Source of the DNA: Pseudoflavonifractor gallinarum
Lineage (GTDB): Bacteria > Bacillota > Clostridia > Oscillospirales > Oscillospiraceae
Reading direction: 5' to 3'
NCBI RefSeq assembly: GCF_014982855.1
Contig: NZ_JADCKF010000004.1
Coordinates: 1-64,000, forward strand
DNA length: 64,000 bases
Numbering within the stretch: the stretch's first letter is position 1; each line of letters begins with the position of its first letter. The position numbers and the translations under genes are program-made. Under the pieces are notes generated by a model. It did no database searches, had not been told where the DNA came from, and worked only from the letters and a program-made list of their open reading frames with translations. Positions 22,781 through 31,159 of the stretch are shown here, in pieces.

Positions 22781-23659
22781 TCAGCGGCCTCCAGATGCAT
22801 ATTTTCCCATGTTGATGTCCAGCACCCCTCTGGGTGGCTGAATCAGAGCATCCTCATATTGGCACTTCCACTGAATCTCCCGACACATCTGGCCATCCGC
22901 CACGCCATCTATGGTTTCACCATCCTGAATGGGGTTATCATGTTCCAGAATGTAGGACGCCACATTGTAGGCATGGTTTACCACCCAATTGGGGTCCATG
23001 CCATGGAAGTGGTACTGGAGGTCAGGCAGAAACAGGGTGCCAATGCCCACCGTGTCGATGAGCATATCCTCCGTACCCTCAATGTTGAAGAATCGGACAT
23101 TGACGCCAAAGCGGATGAACCGATCCGCGCCCTCAATCTGATGGGAGCGCACATCCTCTGCCAGAAACAGCTTGCCGCAGTTCTGGAAATAGAATGCTTC
23201 GCATGAGGGGTACAGCTCCGCCAGAGCCTCCAAGAAGTCGGCGTCCAGGTTGGCCCGCTCCAGCGCCGGAAGCGCCGCAGCCAACATATCGGTGGCCACC
23301 ACCTGATACCGGCACTCCCGGAAAATCCGCTCTCGGTCTTCCTGGCAGTCCCACATCTGGCTCAGCAAAAAGGCATCAAAGCCTTTGCCCTTGAACTTGT
23401 CGCATTTCATCACCATCAGCTGTACCGGGCACTTGCCGTCCTGAAATTCCGCTATATGATCCAGAGCGGCAAAGCCAGCCATTTTCTTATCATAACAGAA
23501 GCACTCTGCTGATCCGATGTGTTTCCCCATTACGGCAGTCATTTTCTCTTTGTCCGGCATGTCCACCGGCTCTTTAAATAGCATCTGAATGAGATAGGGG
23601 CCGCCGGGCTGGGGGCCTTTTTTGTCATCCAGGTTCTGCTGGAACAATTTATTGCTCAT
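22781..23659 (-). CDS. DUF4261-like protein
   Basis: This 292-residue protein starts at 23659 behind GGAGG. It opens with a LIQMLFKEPVDMPDKEKM segment and contains LYPSCEAFYFQNCGKLFLAEDV and a C-terminal ASYILEHDNPIQDGETIDG. These recall DUF4261, a family seen among immunity proteins. A better DUF4261 copy sits inside the giant protein of this array. It is the last gene of the array before the WYL regulator and overlaps the gene upstream by 4 nt. The assignment is moderate. Confidence 0.6.
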   Translation of the reverse strand: MSNKLFQQNLDDKKGPQPGGPYLIQMLFKEPVDMPDKEKMTAVMGKHIGSAECFCYDKKMAGFAALDHIAEFQDGKCPVQLMVMKCDKFKGKGFDAFLLSQMWDCQEDRERIFRECRYQVVATDMLAAALPALERANLDADFLEALAELYPSCEAFYFQNCGKLFLAEDVRSHQIEGADRFIRFGVNVRFFNIEGTEDMLIDTVGIGTLFLPDLQYHFHGMDPNWVVNHAYNVASYILEHDNPIQDGETIDGVADGQMCREIQWKCQYEDALIQPPRGVLDINMGKYASGGR

Positions 23660-24531
23660 TTGCTTTCCTCCTTCTTCTCCGGGAACAGCTTCCACCGGAA
23701 TTCCAGTTCTTTCTGGACAAACTCTTTCGGCAGGCCCCGGGGATTGGCAATGAGATACCATACCCGAAAGGTGCGTTTCTTCGGATCTGTTTCCTGCTGG
23801 TAGAGCTGATAGCCCGCCTCATCCTCCTGCGTCCACTGTCCTGTCTGCCGCTTGGCCTGCACAAAGGGTTCCACCACCTGGTCCAGTTCCTCTTTGGTGC
23901 GGCTTGAGGCCCAGGCTTGATCCACATCATTGGCGTGGGAGAGATGGAACAACATCGAGCCCATCCCGTTCCTTGCCTTATGCTCCGGTGTTCCGCGCAA
24001 TTTCACCTGATGTCGGTACTCCTCCAGCTGTTCCGCTGTTCCGTACCGTTCCACCATCTGTTCCCGCACATAGATGCACCAGCTGTAATCCTCCGGCTGG
24101 GTAAAGGGGGTGCAGACCGACTGGAGCGCCCCTACTGGGTCTGCTTCAAAGCAGTCAATAAAATTGAGGTAGTGGGCTTTGATCAGGGGCAGGAAGGTGT
24201 CCAGCAGCCCGGTGTCCAACCGCAGGTCCTCTGTCAGCATCCGAAAGAATGAACCGCCTGTTGTGGGTTCAATTCTGAAAGTGTAGAGGTAGTCATCTCC
24301 CTGCTTTATGATACAGCTGAAGCCCACCTCCACATTTCCATGGCCGATTTCGTAGTCTATGTAGTTGTAGCGGCTCCGGTCAAACCAGATCTGATAGGTC
24401 AGCCCATTTTTCATTTTCTTTTTGAAGTCGCCCTTTTTCAGACGCTTCCAGCCCTTTTCCTCCAGGCCCAGGCCGTTCCACAGGTAGTCCAGAAGCTCCT
24501 GAAATATATCTGCCGGGCGTTTTTGTTCCAT
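23656..24531 (-). CDS. Putative immunity protein, DUF4304-like N-terminus
   Basis: This 291-residue protein has a beta-rich N-terminal half (GWKRLKKGDFKKKMKNGLTYQIWF, IEPTTGGSFFRML) with the order of elements seen in DUF4304-type proteins. The helical C-terminal half contains an ANDVDQAWASSRTKEELDQV segment and ends in a lysine-rich tail. No signal peptide or membrane helix is present. It is coupled to the next gene through a 4-nt overlap. Function is inferred only from the array. Confidence 0.45.
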   Translation of the reverse strand: MEQKRPADIFQELLDYLWNGLGLEEKGWKRLKKGDFKKKMKNGLTYQIWFDRSRYNYIDYEIGHGNVEVGFSCIIKQGDDYLYTFRIEPTTGGSFFRMLTEDLRLDTGLLDTFLPLIKAHYLNFIDCFEADPVGALQSVCTPFTQPEDYSWCIYVREQMVERYGTAEQLEEYRHQVKLRGTPEHKARNGMGSMLFHLSHANDVDQAWASSRTKEELDQVVEPFVQAKRQTGQWTQEDEAGYQLYQQETDPKKRTFRVWYLIANPRGLPKEFVQKELEFRWKLFPEKKEESK

Positions 24532-24548
24532 AAAATTCTCCCAACCGC

Positions 24549-25262
24549 TTATGCTTGTTCCTCACTTCTTCCAATCACATTCGCTAATTGAGCACTGACA
24601 GTATCTATGTAGAGATACACCCCGTCCCTGTCGCAGTGATACAGGTTGGAATAGCTTGTACTCTCATTCGGACTGATGGGGTTTGGCTCTACCACTTCAG
24701 TGGCTTCCAGCAGGCCGGCGCCCAGTTCTGCAGCGGCAGAAAGTGCTTTTTTCAGCACAGCAATCTGTCCATTGCTCCAAATCCTCTCCAGATCTTCACA
24801 CACTTTGTGGTCCTGCTCCATGTCTTTGAGAAGCTGCATAACTTGATCCGGAGACAGATATACACCGGAGCAATAGTTTTCGATGATTCGGTTCTGCATG
24901 GGGTTTGGAAAGGAAACAGGAGTCACTTGACCCCATGAGGTGAAGTACCGCTCATATTCCGGCTTTTCTTCCGCCAGGAAAGAAAAAGCACTGCCTCTGG
25001 TGTAATAGTAATCCCGGAAAAAACCTTGGATCACTGCAATATAGAAACCATGGCTTTTGTCAAACAGCTCGTTGGATTCTGTTTCAGCCCCAACCCGCAG
25101 GGTATCCAGATATTTTTCTGCATAGAAATCCTCTATTCCATACTGTGCGGCGAGTGCCAGCACCTTTTCCTCCTGTCCCTGCTGTATCCAGGTTAAGGGA
25201 GTAAAATACCATTCCCGCATTTCCTCTGGTGAAATCGGGTGAAAGCTCACATCGTATCCCAT
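24549..25262 (-). CDS. Uncharacterised cytoplasmic protein of the immunity array
   Basis: This 237-residue protein begins MGYDVSFHPISPEEMREWYF after TAAGGAGG. It is aromatic-rich, with a RDYYYTRGSAFSFLAEEKPEYERYF segment, and has a helical centre and a short beta end (DRDGVYLYIDTV). I do not recognise a family. The opening MGYD-HPIS motif also occurs, from memory, in hypothetical proteins next to immunity genes. There are no membrane segments. Confidence 0.6.
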   Translation of the reverse strand: MGYDVSFHPISPEEMREWYFTPLTWIQQGQEEKVLALAAQYGIEDFYAEKYLDTLRVGAETESNELFDKSHGFYIAVIQGFFRDYYYTRGSAFSFLAEEKPEYERYFTSWGQVTPVSFPNPMQNRIIENYCSGVYLSPDQVMQLLKDMEQDHKVCEDLERIWSNGQIAVLKKALSAAAELGAGLLEATEVVEPNPISPNESTSYSNLYHCDRDGVYLYIDTVSAQLANVIGRSEEQA

Positions 25263-25273
25263 AAAAAACCTCC

Positions 25274-26053
25274 TTAGTAATCCAGCAGGATTGGCACCTG
25301 CTGTTCCTCTGCAAACCGCATGGCCCGCCAGAACATGGAGAAGGCAAACTTTGCCAGGGATTGGGTGTCATACTGCGTGTGTTCTGGGATATCCGCCTTG
25401 CTGTACTGTCCATCTGCGTCTATGGTTCCGTCTGCCGGGTATCCCTCCGTGTCTGCCCAAGCAAGGATGGTATCCTCATCGGCCTGCCATGCCAGCTGGT
25501 TCAGCTTCTCCAGCTCCTTCCGCAGTCCACCCAGGGTGGCAATCATCGCCTGATCATCAGTGGGCAGAGGCGCCTGAAATAAGAAGGAATCCGGCAGAGG
25601 CAGCCACCAAGTTGCCCCACGGAACAGGGACCACACCCGCTCCTCGTCCGATGCAAGACGGGCGACCAGAGGATGCTCCCCAAAGTTCCAGTCCTTCTCC
25701 ACAGTGGAAGGCACCGGCTCATTGTATGTATGGCAGGCGGCAACCAGCAGCATAGCGCCGAAGGCATCCCAATCCGGCTTGTCGGTGTAATAGGGCTTCT
25801 CATTATCCTCCGACCAGGGAGCATAGGGAGGCTGGCCCGGCTGAGAAATGGCGCTCAAGATCTGATCCCGCCAGTTCTCCACCGCCGCCTGGATCTCAGC
25901 CGGGGACATTTCTTCCTCGCTATCAGCAGCTTCTCCATCCGGCGTGATTTTTTGAAAGCCCCATCCATTTTCTTCCGCCCACTGCTGAACAACAGTTTTC
26001 CAGTTGTGAGAATAGTACCGGGTCAATGTTCCGGCGTAGATGTCAAGTCCCAT
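25274..26053 (-). CDS. Uncharacterised protein of the immunity array (MGLDIYAGT type)
   Basis: This 259-residue protein begins MGLDIYAGTLTRYYSHNWKT behind AAAGGAGG. It is tryptophan-rich and acidic (WAEENGWGF, YAPWSEDNEKPYYTDKPDWD, RGATWWLPLPDSF). I do not recognise the family. It lies 11 nt upstream of its downstream neighbour on the same transcript. Cytoplasmic by sequence. Confidence 0.6.
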   Translation of the reverse strand: MGLDIYAGTLTRYYSHNWKTVVQQWAEENGWGFQKITPDGEAADSEEEMSPAEIQAAVENWRDQILSAISQPGQPPYAPWSEDNEKPYYTDKPDWDAFGAMLLVAACHTYNEPVPSTVEKDWNFGEHPLVARLASDEERVWSLFRGATWWLPLPDSFLFQAPLPTDDQAMIATLGGLRKELEKLNQLAWQADEDTILAWADTEGYPADGTIDADGQYSKADIPEHTQYDTQSLAKFAFSMFWRAMRFAEEQQVPILLDY

Positions 26054-26077
26054 AGTGATGCCTCCTTTTTTGCTTGG

Positions 26078-26395
26078 TCAAAGCCGTTCCAGGGTACAGT
26101 CGTGCCCGGAATGGTCGGTATCCAAAATGATTTCCACAATGGTGTCCATAGTCTCTTTCCCGAGATTACGGACGCTTTTTTCAAAGGCCAGCCACTGGAT
26201 GTGGATGGGTTGTCCATACTCATGCCGCCCAAAACCGCCCCGGAGAATATCGTTGAAAGCGTTCAGGTTCCGACCGATCTTCCAGTCCAAACCGAATGTA
26301 AATACCCGCTCCACTTCGTCATAAAAACCGGCCATGCTGGAAAAGCGGCGGCCGTCGATGGTGATCTTCTGCCGCTGTGGTTGGTCTGCTTGCAT
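26078..26395 (-). CDS. Barstar-family ribonuclease inhibitor
   Basis: This 105-residue protein matches barstar: ITIDGRRFSSMAGFYDEVER at the N-terminus, then the hallmark LNAFNDILRGGFG loop and acidic helix region that blocks the active site of barnase-type RNases, and the I-H-I-Q-W strand. Barstar neutralises barnase-like toxins in the cytoplasm. Here it has no cognate RNase gene nearby, so it is an orphan antidote. GACGGAGGG precedes the start. Confidence 0.85.
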   Translation of the reverse strand: MQADQPQRQKITIDGRRFSSMAGFYDEVERVFTFGLDWKIGRNLNAFNDILRGGFGRHEYGQPIHIQWLAFEKSVRNLGKETMDTIVEIILDTDHSGHDCTLERL

Positions 26396-26409
26396 GGTAT
26401 CCCTCCGTC

Positions 26410-26769
26410 TTATAACATTTCATACAGCAGGGCAGCGTCGCCCTGCACCAGTTCCAGATGGGAGCGCAGCGTTTCAAGTCCGCTTTGCACCGCCTCGGTG
26501 GGCAGATCCCAGTCTGGGGCAATTTCAGCGGCCAGTTCCGGGAGGTCCTGCTCCCGCAGAGCTGCCAGCACATTAGACGCCAGCTCTCCCTCCAGCAAAG
26601 CGCAGTCCAGGGTGTCCTCCGTCTGGGGAGCGGGAAAACGGACATCCAGATCCAGCTCGCTCTCACACCAGTCCCAGATGGCCATATAGACCGCGCCGGA
26701 GCAGTCGCCGTTGGACAGTTCCTGCCGCCGGCCGTCTTTGAGAAGATAAAAGGATGCGATCTGTGACAT
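26410..26769 (-). CDS. Uncharacterised acidic protein of the immunity array
   Basis: This 119-residue acidic protein begins MSQIASFYLLKDGRRQELS and has a helix-rich remainder (ALLEGELASNVLAALREQDLPELA). I do not recognise the family. It lies between barstar and an SF0329-family gene with 14-18-nt gaps and its own AGGAGG. Confidence 0.55.
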   Translation of the reverse strand: MSQIASFYLLKDGRRQELSNGDCSGAVYMAIWDWCESELDLDVRFPAPQTEDTLDCALLEGELASNVLAALREQDLPELAAEIAPDWDLPTEAVQSGLETLRSHLELVQGDAALLYEML

Positions 26770-26787
26770 AGTGGTTCCTCCTGTATG

Positions 26788-27300
26788 TTATTCTTTTTCC
26801 ATCAGCCCTTCTGCCTGCATCCGGATCACATAGAAGGCCCGCACCCAGTCCAGCTCCTGCTCCATGGATTCCTCCAAAGCAAGCAGGCGGCGCTTTCCCA
26901 GCCTGCGGTCCAGAAGGGCAAAGACACGGACAAGCGGATTCTCGCTGGTAAGGCTTTTCTCGATGCTCTGGTTGTCAAATTCGTGAAATGCCTCATAGAA
27001 AAAAATGTTGTCAAAACAGCCGTCGTTCAGCGTCCCTTCATGGGCCATCCGGAAGGGGGCCTTCGGGTCGTCCTCTCCGACACCCTCCCGCCGCAGGGCC
27101 TGATATCTGTTCCAGTAGTTCTGTTCATAGGCGTAGTAGTTACTTCGCAGCACCTCCACGCCGTCCAGTCGAATGGCCGCCCGGCCTGTTTGGTCATGGC
27201 TTTCCCAGTAACTGGTGGCAAAATACTGGATGCGGCCCCGGAGCGCCGGGCACAGGTAGTCACTCTCCAGTTTGTTTCGGATTCCGCTCCAGGTTGACAT
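26788..27300 (-). CDS. SF0329-family protein
   Basis: This 170-residue protein begins STWSGIRNKLESDYLCPALRG and continues with RIQYFATSYWESHDQTGRAA, the pattern of the SF0329 family (named after a Shigella hypothetical). The family has no proven function and is often found in immunity or toxin-associated clusters. Cytoplasmic, with charged C-terminal helices. Confidence 0.65.
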   Translation of the reverse strand: MSTWSGIRNKLESDYLCPALRGRIQYFATSYWESHDQTGRAAIRLDGVEVLRSNYYAYEQNYWNRYQALRREGVGEDDPKAPFRMAHEGTLNDGCFDNIFFYEAFHEFDNQSIEKSLTSENPLVRVFALLDRRLGKRRLLALEESMEQELDWVRAFYVIRMQAEGLMEKE

Positions 27301-27374
27301 AGGTACTTGTTTCCTTTCTGATGCCGTTGCGGGCGTTGCCCTTTCCGTAGAATTTGCCTTTTGTGTTTGAAGTG

Positions 27375-27860
27375 TTATCCGTTGAATCCGCCGACTTCAA
27401 TTTTATATTTGCAGTCGACCTCGATACAAACTAAATGTCCCATGAAATAGTCGGGTTCCGCATCCAAATCGATGTAAAAGCCAGTTTCACTTCCATTTAC
27501 AAATATTGTTACATTGTTTACGAATAGTGCTTTTACAAACTCATCTTCTGAAATCTTCCCATCTGCTTCCAGCGTTCCATCTTCGATCATTTCATTCACG
27601 ACGTCTATACAGTCATCGTTCTCATCCAAAAATGCTCGGATAATGGTATCTTTATGGTCATTGACCCAATTTACCTTTTCCAAAACGATATCGCCTATAT
27701 TTCCCTCTGTGCTCTGAAACTCAAGGAGAATTTTAGTCTTTCTATCCCATACGGTCCATTCTCCAACATGAAAGCCGAGTTTGCGGTCAAATACAAATTC
27801 CGTATTCCCCAAAATGATTTTATCCGGCATTTCGACCCTTTTCTTCAAAAACAGTCCCAT
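27375..27860 (-). CDS. DUF2262-like protein, divergent and short
   Basis: This 161-residue protein shows the core of DUF2262: a WTVWDRKTKILLEF strand pair, a helix that reads VNDHKDTIIRAFLDE, then ISEDEFVKALFVNNVTIFVNGS and a YFMGHLVCIEVD end. It is much shorter than the two full DUF2262 proteins of this array (55584-56423 and 61495-62337). A 74-nt gap without a clear signal separates it from the next gene. Confidence 0.5.
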   Translation of the reverse strand: MGLFLKKRVEMPDKIILGNTEFVFDRKLGFHVGEWTVWDRKTKILLEFQSTEGNIGDIVLEKVNWVNDHKDTIIRAFLDENDDCIDVVNEMIEDGTLEADGKISEDEFVKALFVNNVTIFVNGSETGFYIDLDAEPDYFMGHLVCIEVDCKYKIEVGGFNG

Positions 27861-27911
27861 AATACACCTCTAAAAGTTCCAATTTATTGTCCAGTATGAT
27901 AGCCCATTCGA

Positions 27912-28463
27912 TTACTGCTTTTGGAGATACTTCCGGAAGCATTCGATGAACTCCCGATTCCGCTTAGGGACATCGAACCCCTTCCGATGGGGAAAGAACC
28001 CCTCCCGTTCCACATCGTCCAGCAGCTTCGGCAAGTCGGAAAACCGGGCAAAGAACGGTAGTGCATAGTCCTGGATCTGCCCGGAAATCTCCTGGATGGA
28101 GCGTTCCCGCTCCAGCAGAGTAGATACCTCATAGCGGGGGAAGTCATCATACCGGCGGGTCAGTCGGGCGATGGAGGTACCCACGATACCATCATAGGTA
28201 TCCGCCGTCCCTTCCTGCTCACTGCGCCACTGGGCAATCACCGGGGAACTCACATCGAAGAAGGCAGTAAAAGTGGTGGAGCCAAAGCGGATGGAGGGGG
28301 AAAAGTAAAAGGAGAACACAAAGATGCCGTCTTTTTTGTAGATGTCATTTTTGCTCTTGCGGTATTTGTAACCCAGCGGGGTCAGTGGCTCCGCGATCCG
28401 CTCACAGGTATAGACGAAGATCTCGCGGGGCTTGGTTCCCTTGGGAAAATCCTTCTTCTCCAT
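27912..28463 (-). CDS. DUF4304-family protein
   Basis: This 183-residue protein starts at 28463 behind GAAGGTGG. It fits DUF4304: a first helix (REIFVYTCERIAEPLTPLGYKY), then FVFSFYFSPSIRFGSTTFTAFFDV strands and a C-terminal ECFRKYLQKQ helix. The family is common in bacterial toxin-immunity neighbourhoods; no biochemical role is known. Confidence 0.6.
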   Translation of the reverse strand: MEKKDFPKGTKPREIFVYTCERIAEPLTPLGYKYRKSKNDIYKKDGIFVFSFYFSPSIRFGSTTFTAFFDVSSPVIAQWRSEQEGTADTYDGIVGTSIARLTRRYDDFPRYEVSTLLERERSIQEISGQIQDYALPFFARFSDLPKLLDDVEREGFFPHRKGFDVPKRNREFIECFRKYLQKQ

Positions 28464-28517
28464 GTTGCCACCTTCCTTCACTCATTTACCGTTCCACTCT
28501 CAACCGCCGCGTTGTTT

Positions 28518-29267
28518 TTATTGCTCATTAAGATACCTCGCCAGTTTCTTCTCCAGCAGTTCTGTCATATCATCACAGAGGCGCTTTACCTTGTCCTGCT
28601 CATGGGCGTAGTACCAGATGGTTTCCTCTCCGGGGCGGAGCAGGAGCTGGTCGCCATCCGCTTCTTTCCAGAACTCGCCCAGCACACAATACCGCTCTCC
28701 ATAAATGGTCAGATCAAACATCCCGGAAAGGGTAAGGATCACGCCTGTGGATACATTGATGCCTGCGGTCAGCAGGAAAAACTCCCGCACCTGGGACGGG
28801 AGCGTGAAGTCCAGCGTCCTTTCTCGGCCTGCGATTTGCTCCTCCGTGGCGGCAGGCTGGATCTCATCAGTGGGGTCCAGCGCCTTTGCCAACGCCTTGG
28901 AGAACTTGGGGTAGCGTCGAAACATCTCCGGGTTGTCGGCCTTGAATTTCGCTTGCTTTTCCCGCTGCACCCGCTCCTGTTCCTTGCAGAAAGCGTCCAG
29001 CTCGGCCAGATACCGCTCCTGGTAGAGATTGCTGGCCTCAAATGCTGTGCCGCTCTTTTCCAGAATGGCGATGGCTCCCTTTTGGCTGCCAAACACCGGG
29101 ACCCACTGAAAACCGTGTCGGCAGGGCTTCAGTTTCAGAAATTCACCCCGACTCAGCAGGGCTTCCAACTCCGTCTCATGTTCGTCCCACCAGTTCTGCC
29201 AGGTTTCAGGTGTTTCCCGTCCCTCAGCCAAGTCCAGGAGTTTTTCTGTCAATGATTCTTTGTTCAT
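28518..29267 (-). CDS. SUKH (SMI1/KNR4)-type immunity protein
   Basis: This 249-residue protein has an N-terminal helical part (ETWQNWWDEHETELEALLSRG) and a C-terminal SUKH-like domain: a helix with ATEEQIAGRERTLDFTLPSQ, the conserved REFFLLTAGINVSTG and a following beta segment. SUKH proteins bind and block nuclease and deaminase toxins. The start at 29267 lies 25 nt after the previous gene; its ribosome-binding site is weak, and an earlier in-frame ATG at 29324 would overlap the neighbour. Confidence 0.65.
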   Translation of the reverse strand: MNKESLTEKLLDLAEGRETPETWQNWWDEHETELEALLSRGEFLKLKPCRHGFQWVPVFGSQKGAIAILEKSGTAFEASNLYQERYLAELDAFCKEQERVQREKQAKFKADNPEMFRRYPKFSKALAKALDPTDEIQPAATEEQIAGRERTLDFTLPSQVREFFLLTAGINVSTGVILTLSGMFDLTIYGERYCVLGEFWKEADGDQLLLRPGEETIWYYAHEQDKVKRLCDDMTELLEKKLARYLNEQ

Positions 29268-29292
29268 AGGTGTCCACGCTCTTTCTCCACCA

Positions 29293-29727
29293 TCACGATA
29301 CTCGTGATTCCAAGACTTCGCCATTATCGTTGATATAAGTGTAATGAATAAAATCCTCGTCCAAAAGCAACAGATATGGACTAAAAACTTCCCATGCATC
29401 ATGATCGCTCATGATGTCAGAATATTTGCCAAATACATAAATCTCAAATAAGGCGTCTGTTCCCATTAAAAAGCACAAGTAGGCATTTCCATGGGGATAT
29501 GGGCAAACTTCTTGGATCGCCAGCTGCCCCGGTTGCTTAAAATTGAGTTTTGAGATAAAGGTTTCAATTTTGAGTGCTTCCGCTTCATCCGCATATCGGT
29601 ATTTTTGAGAAAAATGTTCGATACTTTTTGTGAGACGGTCCTTGTATTGCTGTATCTCTGCTCTTTTCTGTTTTATCTTGAGCTGCGCTCTTTTCTGAGC
29701 CAAAAGTTCTTTCCTCTCATGCTCCAT
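29293..29727 (-). CDS. Uncharacterised protein with N-terminal coiled coil
   Basis: This 144-residue protein begins with a lysine/glutamine-rich helix (residues 1-45, RKELLAQKRAQLKIKQKRAE) and continues into a compact beta domain (AYLCFLMGTDALFEIYVFGK). The base composition is lower in GC than its neighbours by eye. I do not recognise a family; an immunity role is inferred only from its place. Confidence 0.55.
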   Translation of the reverse strand: MEHERKELLAQKRAQLKIKQKRAEIQQYKDRLTKSIEHFSQKYRYADEAEALKIETFISKLNFKQPGQLAIQEVCPYPHGNAYLCFLMGTDALFEIYVFGKYSDIMSDHDAWEVFSPYLLLLDEDFIHYTYINDNGEVLESRVS

Positions 29728-29743
29728 AGGTCACTTCTCCGTT

Positions 29744-30856
29744 TCAGAGGGCGCAGGAATAGATGCTCATGGCCCCGTAATCGGTGTGCAGGACAAGTCC
29801 GCTCTTGGTAAAGGCAAAATTCACCTGCCGCACCACAAAGGGGTCGTCAATGGTGGCCAGCAGCTGGCCGCTTCCGGTATCCCACAGCTCTATGGGGGAG
29901 CTGCCACGATCCTGCTGAACGGCCATCAGGCTGCCCCTTGTCCTCACCGTACAGGTATCCGAAAAACTCAGCCCCTGCCGGACAGAAAATGGGAAAGGAT
30001 TGTCCATCTCCTCTCCGGTCTGGGTCAGATAGAACCTGCCGCCCACTGAGAAACACTGGTCATCTGGAGAGAAGAAGGGATGCCAGCCCTCATTGGGAAT
30101 CACTACTTTTTGGGCGGACTTCAGATCGACCAGCACATACTCACCCTCGGTGACGCGGTAGGCCGCTTTGCTCTGCCGGGGAGAGAGCATCCCAAAGCAG
30201 TAATAGGCAAAATTCGGGTCTTTTGACTTCTTGCATTTTACCATTTCCCGCCACACCTCCGTGTTGCTGCCAAAGTCAAAGGCGATGATCTCCTCGCCTG
30301 TGTACCAGAGGGCCAAGTCGCCGCTGGCATCCAGCATGGCCTTCATGCTGTTTTTCTTGTTGGCAAAGGGCGTGATTTCATGGGTGCGGAGTGAGAACTG
30401 CTGGAGAAGATAGCTGTTGTTCAGAAGAAGGGTGTCATTGGGGCAGAGGACCTGCTCATAGGTCATTCTCTTTGCGCCCAGGGAAACTGTTTCGAGGATC
30501 TCCCCGCTGCCATCGAAGTGATAGAGGGTCTCGTCCTCAAAATCTCCGACCACTCTCGTCAGGAAGAAGTCGTCCCGTGTGAGGGCGGCAGCCAAGGGCA
30601 TAAAGCCGTTGCTGTCCTTGCCGACAAACCGATGGCACCGCGCCTGCCCAACAGCGGCATCCGGATTCTGATAGACAAATCCTTTCCGCATCTGGCCCAT
30701 CATGGCGCTGGCAGCCTTGCTCTTGACCTGGAAGGCGGAGTCGCACAGGATCTCCTTGACCTTCCCGCCATTCAAGCAGGTTCGGATGGTATGTCCGTCA
30801 ATTTCAATCCGCCACTGCTTATTTGTGGCGGGGTTGAGGAAGGTTTTTTCAATCAT
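29744..30856 (-). CDS. WGR-like plus beta-propeller-like protein
   Basis: This 370-residue protein starts with a WGR-like segment (FLNPATNKQWRIEIDG, then AASAMMGQMRKGFVYQNP, residues ~1-60), followed by repeated beta-sheet blades with FSPDDQCFSVGGRFYLT- and WDTGSGQLLATID-type motifs, like a WD40/PQQ propeller. The WGR domain in other proteins senses nucleic acid ends. It overlaps the next gene by 4 nt. The function is unknown; propellers may serve as protein-binding antidotes. Confidence 0.55.
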   Translation of the reverse strand: MIEKTFLNPATNKQWRIEIDGHTIRTCLNGGKVKEILCDSAFQVKSKAASAMMGQMRKGFVYQNPDAAVGQARCHRFVGKDSNGFMPLAAALTRDDFFLTRVVGDFEDETLYHFDGSGEILETVSLGAKRMTYEQVLCPNDTLLLNNSYLLQQFSLRTHEITPFANKKNSMKAMLDASGDLALWYTGEEIIAFDFGSNTEVWREMVKCKKSKDPNFAYYCFGMLSPRQSKAAYRVTEGEYVLVDLKSAQKVVIPNEGWHPFFSPDDQCFSVGGRFYLTQTGEEMDNPFPFSVRQGLSFSDTCTVRTRGSLMAVQQDRGSSPIELWDTGSGQLLATIDDPFVVRQVNFAFTKSGLVLHTDYGAMSIYSCAL

Positions 30857-31131
30857 GGTTTTGGCCGTTCCTCCTTTCGGATCAGGATGCTTTTTCCCTC
30901 GGAGTTGATGCTATACAGGTCATCCAGATGGATGTGGAATCCATCCCCGCGAAGAGTTTCTGCCATACCCAAAGCGGCTTTCGCCAATAGGAGCAGCCCC
31001 GCCCGGTTTCCCATTAGCTCCAATTCATTTCCATCAGCATGAGTGGTAAAGGAGAGGTGGGCTTCCAGTTCCACTGGAAGGATGGGCAGTTGTTCATCAT
31101 TCAGTTGAATGGTCAGTGTTTTGGGTTTCAT
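30853..31131 (-). CDS. Imm32-like immunity protein
   Basis: This 92-residue protein starts at 31131 after AGGTGGG. It resembles Imm32: short beta strands, GNRAGLLLLAKAALGMAE, then FHIHLDDLYSI and SILIRKEE. Imm32 is a small immunity family of polymorphic toxin systems. The stop overlaps the next start by 4 nt. Confidence 0.6.
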   Translation of the reverse strand: MKPKTLTIQLNDEQLPILPVELEAHLSFTTHADGNELELMGNRAGLLLLAKAALGMAETLRGDGFHIHLDDLYSINSEGKSILIRKEERPKP

Positions 31132-31159
31132 CGCTTGTATCCCACCTTTTGAAAACTCC

